Positions 50,817 to 58,314 of a stretch of DNA of 64,000 nt are shown piece after piece. Below the pieces are notes generated by a model. The model made no database searches. It was not told the origin of the DNA and saw only the letters and a list, made by a program, of their open reading frames with translations. The position numbers and the translations under genes were made by a program. Every line of letters starts with the position of its first letter. Within the stretch, counting starts at the first letter, position 1. Source of the DNA: an uncultured Bacilli bacterium. Its GTDB lineage: Bacteria; Bacillota_I; Bacilli_A; RF39; UBA660. The DNA is taken from NCBI GenBank assembly GCA_947626095.1, contig CANQQV010000003.1, positions 1-64,000 on the forward strand. Reading direction: 5' to 3'.

Positions 50817-52706
50817 TTATTTTTCAAATACTAATTTACTTACTTCTTGCGAAATATAGCGATTTATTGGGGCAATATACCCATCTTGACGATTATTATA
50901 AGCAATATTCGGACTCATAACGACTATTGAATACTCTGGATCATCATATGGTGCAAACATTGCATAAGTATGATTAATTGTTGTTACATCCTTACTATAT
51001 ACTACTTCTGAAGTCCCTGTCTTACCTGCTGGTTTATACTTTAAATCTGTATATCCTCTACCTGTACCATTATATAATACTTGTCTAAATCCTTCTTTAA
51101 TACGAGAAAAATTAGATTCTACTACATTTAATAAATTAGGTTCATAGCTATATACTACCTTATTTTTATTTCTAACTTCTTTTAAATAATGTAGTGCATA
51201 CCTCTTACCTGAAGTAGCTATAGTATTAATATAATTAGATAAACCAAGTGGTGTATAAGTATCATACTGTCCAATACTTAAATTAAGTAATAAGTCCGGC
51301 GCTACTTTCTTTCCTTTAATGCCCGTTGTTTCATTTTCTAAGTCAATACCTGTACTAGCTCCTAAACCAAAAGAACCAAAGACTTCACGATATATCTTAA
51401 AATGTTCATCATTAACATCTAACTTCATATTATATTTATACTTTTGCCCCGTTAATTTAATAGCTGTCATAAACTGATAATAATTACTCGATGTTTTTAA
51501 CGCTGTTATATCATCAATTAAACCTAATCTTTTAAAAGAACACTTCGTTGGTACTTGATAAAGTTTAACACACGAATCATTAATCTTCTTACCTATCTCA
51601 ATTAAATCATTTTGATACCCAACCGTATGTGAAGCTCCTTTAACTACTGATCCCACTGTATAAGACGAAGTTAAAATATTAGTTGTAACATCATGATAAC
51701 TATCTTTTACTTTACTAAGTCCCGTACTAGCAATAATCTCTCCTGTATTTGGATCACTAACAATTACATATGAAGTATTATAATATTTTGTATACTTATA
51801 ATTCTTACTTTTATCTAAATACTTCTTTAATATCTCATTTATCTTTAGTTGTAAATCTATATCTATAGTTAAATATATGTCACTACCTTGTTTAGCTGAA
51901 CTAATTAAAGTTAAAGTATTATCATCATTTACTAAATACTTAGCTTTTTCTCCCTTTAAATATTCATCATATTCTTTCTCTAAATAACTTAAACCAACCA
52001 TATCATTAAGCGAATAACCTAATCCTAAATAATAATCTTTATTTTCTTTAGTAATCTTTCCTACTTTACCATATATATCATTCAAAGTATCATAAAGATA
52101 TATTCTTTCTGTTGTATATTCACAATTAAGCCCATTAATATTCTTTTCATTTACTAAAGCACATACTTTATCAGAAACATTACTCTCAATAATCTTACTA
52201 TCATAATAATACCCATTATTAAGTAAATAATATAAATATATTATCTGTTTTTCCTCTTTACTATAACCTAAGTATTTATCTAATCTCTCTTTTTTTATTT
52301 CTTCAACTTCTGTTGTACTTAATTTCCTTCTTGCATATAATTCTTTTTCTTCCTTCGTTAACAAATTATCAGTTTCATTATATTTTAAATAAAAATTCTT
52401 TTGACTATCAACATCTGCTTCACGAACATCATCTAAAATCGTCAATAAAGTACGAGCTACACTTAAAGTATCAATATTATCTAAATTATGATATACAATC
52501 GTATTAATTCCTTTATTATCAACAAGTACCTTCCCATTACGATCTAATATCCTTCCTCTTGGTGCATTAAGTCCATAAACTATTTTATTAGTTGCATTCA
52601 AATACTTTTCATAGTAATAATCATATTTACCATAAGCAATATATGTATACCTAGCCACTATAACTGCTATTAAAGTAAAAATTAAAATATAATAGATTTT
52701 TTTCAT
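50817..52706 (-). CDS. Class B penicillin-binding protein (second)
   Basis: 629 residues. Single N-terminal helix (about 3-23), an APRGRILDRNGKVL start of the dimerisation domain, and a transpeptidase with GSVVKGAS (S-x-x-K), TSSNYYQ (S-x-N) and GKTGTSEV (K-T-G). The Ser replacing the usual Thr-Met context (SVVK) is mild. No PASTA domain. It is probably the elongation or alternative transpeptidase next to the division PBP at 42381. No RodA/FtsW partner is in the window. It is divergent from the small plus-strand gene at 52769. Confidence 0.9.
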   Translation of the reverse strand: MKKIYYILIFTLIAVIVARYTYIAYGKYDYYYEKYLNATNKIVYGLNAPRGRILDRNGKVLVDNKGINTIVYHNLDNIDTLSVARTLLTILDDVREADVDSQKNFYLKYNETDNLLTKEEKELYARRKLSTTEVEEIKKERLDKYLGYSKEEKQIIYLYYLLNNGYYYDSKIIESNVSDKVCALVNEKNINGLNCEYTTERIYLYDTLNDIYGKVGKITKENKDYYLGLGYSLNDMVGLSYLEKEYDEYLKGEKAKYLVNDDNTLTLISSAKQGSDIYLTIDIDLQLKINEILKKYLDKSKNYKYTKYYNTSYVIVSDPNTGEIIASTGLSKVKDSYHDVTTNILTSSYTVGSVVKGASHTVGYQNDLIEIGKKINDSCVKLYQVPTKCSFKRLGLIDDITALKTSSNYYQFMTAIKLTGQKYKYNMKLDVNDEHFKIYREVFGSFGLGASTGIDLENETTGIKGKKVAPDLLLNLSIGQYDTYTPLGLSNYINTIATSGKRYALHYLKEVRNKNKVVYSYEPNLLNVVESNFSRIKEGFRQVLYNGTGRGYTDLKYKPAGKTGTSEVVYSKDVTTINHTYAMFAPYDDPEYSIVVMSPNIAYNNRQDGYIAPINRYISQEVSKLVFEK

Positions 52707-52768
52707 AAACTCACCATTATTAGTATTAAAAAAAGCTCATTTATCATACAATATTTATAGGTGATTAG

Positions 52769-53029
52769 ATGTTTGTATTAATTGAAAGATATATAAATAA
52801 TTTAACTATCCATGATTTAAATAACTTAGCTATTACCAAAGATATTTATTTAAGTCCTGAAGAACTAGAATTCTCTTATGAATTCATTAAGAAAAATTGG
52901 CAAAGTATTTTATCTAATCATGGTATCTTCGATATCAATAAATATAAAAGTCATTATAGTGAAGAAAATTTTACTAAGATTAAAAAACTTATTAAAGAAT
53001 ACTCCATCAAATATCGAAACTATTTATAA
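52769..53029 (+). CDS. Small helical protein, DUF2624-like
   Basis: 86 residues, soluble and helical. The pattern of LTIHDLNNLA near residue 12, a conserved ILSNHGIFDINKYKS-like turn and a C-terminal helix resembles the DUF2624 family (Bacillus YqfT). The match is by pattern only. AGGTG lies five bases before the ATG. It converges with the HTH gene across a bidirectional terminator. Function unknown. Confidence 0.55.
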   Translation: MFVLIERYINNLTIHDLNNLAITKDIYLSPEELEFSYEFIKKNWQSILSNHGIFDINKYKSHYSEENFTKIKKLIKEYSIKYRNYL

Positions 53030-53031
53030 CG

Positions 53032-53064
53032 AAAAATTAGAGTGCCAAACTCTAATTTTTTTTA
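53032..53064. terminator. Bidirectional terminator
   Basis: AAAATTAGAGT / ACTCTAATTTT with a 5-base loop. A run on one side and T run on the other serve both convergent genes. Confidence 0.85.
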
Positions 53065-54069
53065 ACTAAACAAACCTAGTTTTTTTCCTTCCGTAATTAC
53101 CATATCATGAATAAGTTTATAATTATTTTCATTTTTAATATTTTGACTTTCCCCTTTAATATCATATTCCGTTACATTACCATCAACGAATACAACATAA
53201 TTTACTCTATGCCTATATTTATCGTAACCAATAGCATAATACTCTTTATCATCATCATTACCTTGATAATATATTTTTTTATCATTTATATCACAAAAGA
53301 AGATTCCTTTATCATAAACTTTTTTATATATTTGCTTATCCATTTCTTGATATCCGTTCGCCTTTAAATATTTAATAAGATTATTATCTACTTGGTTTAT
53401 ACTATCTTTATTATCTTCTATTAATTTAAGTTTAATCTTATTTTCTTTAGTTTCTCCCATATAATCTTTATAACTTATTTCAATATATAAATTATCTTTA
53501 TTATTTACTAAAACATTATATAAACTTAACTTATTATTTTTACTTTCTCCTATTGTTACATAATTATATTTATTTTTTTTTACTATTTCTTCTTTACTAT
53601 CTTCATTTTCATAATATAAAGTTAAACTAAATTCTGGTTGTAATGGATAATCAATTACTTTAAACTCACCCATATTTAACCATAATTTATCTTTGGTAAT
53701 TATTAGATAACTATCTTCTAAACTATAATATTCATCATCTAAAACAATTTTATAAACCTTAGCTTTATCATAATTATTTATTAAAAATATAAATGAAAAT
53801 AATATAACCATAACCAAACTGGCAATTACTAACCACAGAATTTTAATCTTCAATTTATTTTTTTTATTTTCTAACTGTTCTAAAATATCAACGTCTAAAA
53901 TTTTTTCAATTCTTTTAATCATTTCATAGTCAGGAAGATTCTTACCAGTTTCCCAATTACTAATAGCTTTATCACTTATCTTTAACTTATCCGCTAACTC
54001 TTGTTGAGTAATACCTTTTGCTTTTCTCGCTTCATTAATAAGTTTACCAATATCTATTTTATCTTTCAT
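53062..54069 (-). CDS. Membrane-bound XRE-family HTH regulator
   Basis: 335 residues. An N-terminal helix-turn-helix (about 8-62: INEARKAKGITQQELADKL, SDKAISNWETGKNLPD) is followed by a linker and one membrane helix (about 75-96). An external domain of about 235 residues is rich in beta strands. A DNA-binding domain tethered to an extracytoplasmic sensor suggests one-component transmembrane signalling. It follows the anchored protein gene at 54090 after 20 bases, which may be its partner. I recognise no family for the external domain. Confidence 0.8.
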   Translation of the reverse strand: MKDKIDIGKLINEARKAKGITQQELADKLKISDKAISNWETGKNLPDYEMIKRIEKILDVDILEQLENKKNKLKIKILWLVIASLVMVILFSFIFLINNYDKAKVYKIVLDDEYYSLEDSYLIITKDKLWLNMGEFKVIDYPLQPEFSLTLYYENEDSKEEIVKKNKYNYVTIGESKNNKLSLYNVLVNNKDNLYIEISYKDYMGETKENKIKLKLIEDNKDSINQVDNNLIKYLKANGYQEMDKQIYKKVYDKGIFFCDINDKKIYYQGNDDDKEYYAIGYDKYRHRVNYVVFVDGNVTEYDIKGESQNIKNENNYKLIHDMVITEGKKLGLFS

Positions 54070-54089
54070 CTTATCTTCCTTCCTTTATT

Positions 54090-54620
54090 TTAATCTTTAA
54101 CTACTTTAGCCGAATATGGATATATTAAATCTTCAATAAAATATCTAAAAGAATAATAAGAATATGGATCTACTCCATCTTTATCCGCTACTTCTTTTAT
54201 CATTTCTTCATATTTATAGGCACTTTCCATTCGTCTTAAATACTCATAATAATCTATATATTCGGTTTCTAAAACTTTAGTCACTTTATAACTTTCATTT
54301 GTCTCACATTTTGTTGCCACTTTAACCGGTGTATCTTTCGTAAAATAATCATAAAAGTGAAACATAACAATATTATAATCCGTAATACGGGCATTATTAA
54401 GTTCATAATACTTTTCTGGATTATCCGTTATATCATAGAGTTCTTGAAGTGTATAAGGATTTTCATCTAGTTTAAATTTTTCTTCTGTATCATTTTCTTT
54501 TATACTATTCTTTTCTTTATCAACTACTTTATAAACTAATACGGTCGCCCCAACCCCAATTAAAATTCCAACCAATAATATAATTACCATAACTATTTTC
54601 ATTTTAAAATCTTTTTTCAC
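54090..54620 (-). CDS. Membrane-anchored protein, partner of the HTH regulator
   Basis: 176 residues starting with GTG. AAGGAG lies nine bases upstream; an ATG six codons later is an alternative. One N-terminal helix (about 8-30, VMVIILLVGILIGVGATVLV) leads to an external domain of about 140 residues rich in Tyr, Asp and Glu. There is no lipobox. No family recognised. It is the first gene of a two-gene operon with the membrane-bound HTH protein. Confidence 0.65.
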   Translation of the reverse strand: MKKDFKMKIVMVIILLVGILIGVGATVLVYKVVDKEKNSIKENDTEEKFKLDENPYTLQELYDITDNPEKYYELNNARITDYNIVMFHFYDYFTKDTPVKVATKCETNESYKVTKVLETEYIDYYEYLRRMESAYKYEEMIKEVADKDGVDPYSYYSFRYFIEDLIYPYSAKVVKD

Positions 54621-54694
54621 TATCTCACTCTCCTTTCTCTTTCCAAATTAAACTAATTTTTGACAATTAACAACCTAGACTTACGAGAACTAAA

Positions 54695-54722
54695 TTTAAA
54701 AAATTCTAGTTTTACTAGAATT
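54695..54722 (-). terminator. Terminator of rarA
   Basis: AATTCTAG / CTAGAATT stem with a 5-base loop, then TTTTTA on the minus strand. Confidence 0.8.
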
Positions 54723-54741
54723 CTATTTTGAAGAGAAAAAT

Positions 54742-56061
54742 TTATTTTATACTTTTCTTTATCTGCTCAATACGTGTTAATTCTTCTTTAATCCCTTTTT
54801 CTTTACCAATACTTGATGGATGATAATATTTCTTATCTTTTAATTCATCAGGTAAACACTGCATATTAGTTATTTTATTCTCTGTATTATGCGCATACTG
54901 ATAGTTAGCACCATATCCTAATTCACCATCTAACTTAGTAACTGCATTACGTAAATCTAATGGTACTTTAACATCAGCAGTTGCAATCGCATCTCTTTTA
55001 ACTGCTTCATAAGCCGTATATAATGAATTTGATTTAGGTGAAACACTTAAATAAACCACAGCTTGTGCCAAATTAACGTTACATTCAGGCATTCCATTAT
55101 AATGAGCTGCTTCATAAGCCGAAGTAGCTTGAACTAAAGCACTCGGATTAGCAAGACCAATATCTTCTGAAGCAAAACGAATTAAACGACGAGCAACATA
55201 TAAAGGATCTTCCCCAGCTTCTAACATACGTGCTAAATAATATAAAGCCGCATCAGGATCACTATTACGCATTGATTTATGTAAAGCTGATATTAAATTA
55301 TAATGTTCTTCACCCTTTTTATCATATAAGAACGTCTTTTTATTAACCATTTTCGAAATTAAAGCTTTAGTAATTTCTTTTTTATTACTTTTAACCGGTG
55401 TAACATTTAAAATATTTTCCAAAGTATTTAAAGCATTTCTTGCATCGCCATTACTTAAAGTTGCAATCGCACTTAACGCATCATCCTTAATACTTATTTT
55501 TATTGAATTATTTTCATTTTCTTTAGTTATAGCATTTATTAAGACTTTCTTAATATCTTCTTCTGTTAAACTATTTAAAACATAGACTTTAGTTCTTGAA
55601 AGTAAGGCGCTATTAACTTCAAAAGAAGGATTTTCTGTTGTCGCTCCAATTAAAATAATATCGCCACTTTCAACATATGGTAAAAAAGCATCTTGTTGCG
55701 CTTTATTAAAGCGATGAATTTCATCAACAAACAAAATTGTCCTTCTACCACTAACTTTATTAAATTCTGCTTCTGTAATTATTTCTTTAATATCTTTAAC
55801 TCCAGAAGTAACTGCACTTAATTGTTTAAAAACTGAATTAGTTTTATTAGCAATTATTTTAGCTAAAGTTGTTTTACCAACCCCTGGTGGTCCCCAAAAG
55901 ATCATTGATGTAACTAAATCATTTTCAATCATTTCTCTTAAAGGTGAATTAGGTCCCACTACTTCTTCTTGCCCAATAAAATCATCTAAAGACTGAGGAC
56001 GCATTTTCTCCGCTAAAGGTTTATATACTTCATTATCTAATTCACTAAATAAATTCTCCAT
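54742..56061 (-). CDS. rarA: Replication-associated recombination protein RarA (MgsA)
   Basis: AAA+ ATPase of about 439 residues that acts at stalled forks. [22 protein letters not shown] opens the clamp-loader-like domain; [12 protein letters not shown] is Walker [11 protein letters not shown]alker B, and [18 protein letters not shown] holds sensor 1 and the arginine finger. The C-terminal tetramerisation domain includes [29 protein letters not shown] precedes ATG 56061. Confidence 0.96.
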   Translation of the reverse strand: MENLFSELDNEVYKPLAEKMRPQSLDDFIGQEEVVGPNSPLREMIENDLVTSMIFWGPPGVGKTTLAKIIANKTNSVFKQLSAVTSGVKDIKEIITEAEFNKVSGRRTILFVDEIHRFNKAQQDAFLPYVESGDIILIGATTENPSFEVNSALLSRTKVYVLNSLTEEDIKKVLINAITKENENNSIKISIKDDALSAIATLSNGDARNALNTLENILNVTPVKSNKKEITKALISKMVNKKTFLYDKKGEEHYNLISALHKSMRNSDPDAALYYLARMLEAGEDPLYVARRLIRFASEDIGLANPSALVQATSAYEAAHYNGMPECNVNLAQAVVYLSVSPKSNSLYTAYEAVKRDAIATADVKVPLDLRNAVTKLDGELGYGANYQYAHNTENKITNMQCLPDELKDKKYYHPSSIGKEKGIKEELTRIEQIKKSIK

Positions 56062-56120
56062 AAATATCACCTTTGATTAATGTTATTATATCATAATACA
56101 TTTGTTTGTGAATAAAATTA

Positions 56121-56148
56121 ATAAAAAAGAAGTAATTTCTTACTTCTT
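56121..56148 (-). terminator. Terminator of nfo
   Basis: AAGAAGTAA / TTACTTCTT stem with a 4-base loop followed by TTTT on the minus strand. Confidence 0.8.
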
Positions 56149-57051
56149 GTAATAAGCTCTTATCTTATTTCTAAAATCAGGATCAAATTCTTTATTACGA
56201 ATCATTTCAATTTCAAAACGATATGGTGGATATATACGTTCCTTATCTTCATCATTCTCCCCTATATAAGGTGTTTCTAATATTTTAGGAACATTCTCTA
56301 ACTTCTCATGATAAATAATCTTAATTAAGTTATTAAAACCAATATTTCCAATTCCTATATTTTCATGACGATCTTTATGTGAACCTAAAACATTCTTTGA
56401 ATCATTTATATGAATACACCCTATTTTATCTAAACCTATTTTAGATTCAAATTCATCTAAGAAAGCATCAAAATCACTTATGTCATAACCGCCATCAAAT
56501 AAATGGCAAGTATCTAAACAAACCCCAATTTGTTCTTGTCTATTAGTATTCTTAACTAAATAAGCTATTTCATCTAATGTACAACCACATTCACTGCCTT
56601 TACCAGCCATCGTTTCAAGTAATATCTTACATTTAGTCGTTCCATCTAATATTGTATTTAAAGCTTCAACAATATTCTTTAAACCTTCTTCTTTAGTTAT
56701 ATCAACGGCATTACCTGGATGTAAAACCATTTTCGTAATCTGCATTTCATCGCATCTTTTAAGCTCATTACGAATAAAATTAATACTAAATTCATACTTA
56801 GATAAATCTTTTTTACTACCTAAATTAACAATATATGGAGCATGACAAACAACATTATTAATATCTATATTATTTTCTTGCATTAAAGCTAAAGCTTCAT
56901 CTATATATTTAGTTTCAATATCTTTTCTAATTGTATTAGTTGGTGCCCCAGTATAAAACATAAAAGTATTCGCCTTATAACTTAAAGCTTCTTTTAATGA
57001 ACCGAGTATTTGATCTTTTCCAAAAGACACATGACTACCAATTATTAACAT
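56140..57051 (-). CDS. nfo: Endonuclease IV
   Basis: Zinc-dependent AP endonuclease for base excision repair. A TIM barrel of 303 residues with GSHVSF at the start, HAPYIVNLGS, KMVLHPGN, LETMAGKGSE, VCLDTCHLFDGGYD and HINDSKNVLGSHKDRHENIG. These carry the metal-binding His, Glu and Asp residues. It sits next to rarA in a repair neighbourhood. Confidence 0.97.
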   Translation of the reverse strand: MLIIGSHVSFGKDQILGSLKEALSYKANTFMFYTGAPTNTIRKDIETKYIDEALALMQENNIDINNVVCHAPYIVNLGSKKDLSKYEFSINFIRNELKRCDEMQITKMVLHPGNAVDITKEEGLKNIVEALNTILDGTTKCKILLETMAGKGSECGCTLDEIAYLVKNTNRQEQIGVCLDTCHLFDGGYDISDFDAFLDEFESKIGLDKIGCIHINDSKNVLGSHKDRHENIGIGNIGFNNLIKIIYHEKLENVPKILETPYIGENDEDKERIYPPYRFEIEMIRNKEFDPDFRNKIRAYYKK

Positions 57052-57077
57052 TTAAATCACCTAAAGTAAATTATAAC

Positions 57078-57103
57078 AAAAAAAGATAGATTATTCTATC
57101 TTT
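57078..57103 (-). terminator. Terminator of the pilin-like gene
   Basis: AAAGATAGA / TCTATCTTT stem with a 4-base loop, then T4-7 on the minus strand. Confidence 0.8.
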
Positions 57104-57651
57104 TCACTTAGACACTTACTTGAATATTTATTACCAGTACCGCCCTTATCAGTACTTGTACTAGCAAATTCTTTACGAACACTATGCGCAAATTCTTCTT
57201 GATCAAATTTAGTAATTCCTTTATTTAATTTTAAATCATCAATTTTACTAGCTTCATAACCAGCAATAACATATTCTTTATCAGTTAACCAAATACTATA
57301 AAAGAAATTATTATTCTTTTCTTCTACAACAACATATCCATCCCAATTATCATATGTTTTAGTTGTAAAATCATTATTAACTAAACCATCTAAGGTAATA
57401 CACATTCCCTTACTTTCCCCATTGTTACTAGTTACAATATACTCTGTATTATTCAAATGAGAGTAATTATTATAAGCTATCTTAGCTGCTTCAATAATTG
57501 AATTAGCTTCTTGCTTTAAATTAATTGTTTTTTGATTATTAGTTGCTAATGTTACAATAGCTACTCCTCCTAATACAAAACAAGCTACTAAAACAACCAT
57601 ACATAGTATTTCAAGTTTTGAAAAATTAATTTTGTCTTTATATTTATCCAT
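57091..57651 (-). CDS. Type IV pilin-like membrane protein
   Basis: About 186 residues. A short basic N-terminus leads into NFSKLEILCM and a hydrophobic helix continuing amphipathically (NNQKTINLKQEANSIIEAAKIA). That spacing of aromatic +1 and Glu +5 is like a type IV prepilin, but the -1 Gly is replaced by Asn. The globular part contains KGMCITLDG and a C-terminal KCLSEK cysteine, a possible disulfide pair. GGTGATA precedes ATG 57651. No pilus assembly genes are nearby, so this could be an isolated pseudopilin or a look-alike. Confidence 0.55.
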   Translation of the reverse strand: MDKYKDKINFSKLEILCMVVLVACFVLGGVAIVTLATNNQKTINLKQEANSIIEAAKIAYNNYSHLNNTEYIVTSNNGESKGMCITLDGLVNNDFTTKTYDNWDGYVVVEEKNNNFFYSIWLTDKEYVIAGYEASKIDDLKLNKGITKFDQEEFAHSVRKEFASTSTDKGGTGNKYSSKCLSEKIE

Positions 57652-57706
57652 ATTATCACCATATATTCTATACATATTTTAATATAAAGACCAATAAAAT
57701 ACAATA

Positions 57707-57925
57707 TTATTCTAAAGTACTTATAATACTACTAACTACTTCCATATCATCTATAAAATTAGACACTTTATCACTTAATCTTAAATTATATTTTTCTTTA
57801 ATTATTTTCTTAAATTCATTATAAAAATTAGGATTACGATTTAAATCTTTTATAAAGTACGAATTTTCTTTTAAATAATCCATCATTTTATCTTTTTGTA
57901 AATTTTCTAATACTATTCTTTCCAT
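57707..57925 (-). CDS. ylbE: YlbE-like small protein
   Basis: 72 residues from MERIVLENLQK. YLKENSYFIKDLNRNPNFY resembles the YlbE family block with its LNRxP motif. It directly follows the YlbD homologue, as in Bacillus. GGTGAT within the end of ylbD serves as ribosome site, and the stop and start are separated by 1 base. Function unknown. Confidence 0.65.
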   Translation of the reverse strand: MERIVLENLQKDKMMDYLKENSYFIKDLNRNPNFYNEFKKIIKEKYNLRLSDKVSNFIDDMEVVSSIISTLE

Positions 57926-57926
57926 T

Positions 57927-58268
57927 TTAATCACCAAAAAATTTCGATAATGGTCTTGCAATATCTGGTTTAACATTATTATTTATATTTTCGGTTGTCT
58001 TGGTTGCTAATTCACTAAAAATATCTAAAGCTTTCTGCGCATTTTCGATATGTTTCTGTAAAGCATCTGGATCAAACTTTTCCATATAATCAGCTATTTT
58101 CTTTGTTGGTTTCTCATCTTTTTTACTATACTTACTCCATATTTTTTCATCCTCCCCATACAAATCATATAATTCATAAAACTTTTGCCATGTCATTTCA
58201 TTATTTTCCACATAAGTAGCTAACTCTGGCTTTGTTTTAACAAACTCTTTAAATTGTTCTTTTGCCAT
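57927..58268 (-). CDS. ylbD: YlbD-like (coat-protein family) protein
   Basis: 113 residues, helical. FKEFVKTKPELATYV at the start and TWQKFYELYDLYGEDEKIW match the YlbD family, annotated in Bacillus as a putative spore coat protein. The C-terminus is more variable. Its ribosome site AGGTGA lies in the 3' arm of the parC terminator hairpin, so translation from read-through RNA would be restrained. Confidence 0.75.
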   Translation of the reverse strand: MAKEQFKEFVKTKPELATYVENNEMTWQKFYELYDLYGEDEKIWSKYSKKDEKPTKKIADYMEKFDPDALQKHIENAQKALDIFSELATKTTENINNNVKPDIARPLSKFFGD

Positions 58269-58312
58269 AAAAAAATCACCTATTAAATTTTATGTTTAAT
58301 AAGTGATTTTTT
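58269..58312 (-). terminator. parC terminator that also covers the ylbD ribosome site
   Basis: A long stem pairs AAAAAATCAC-T-TATTAAA with TTTAATA-G-GTGATTTTTT across a 7-base loop. It ends in T7 directly before the ylbD ATG, and the ylbD AGGTGA is inside the 3' arm. Confidence 0.75.
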
Positions 58313-58314
58313 GT

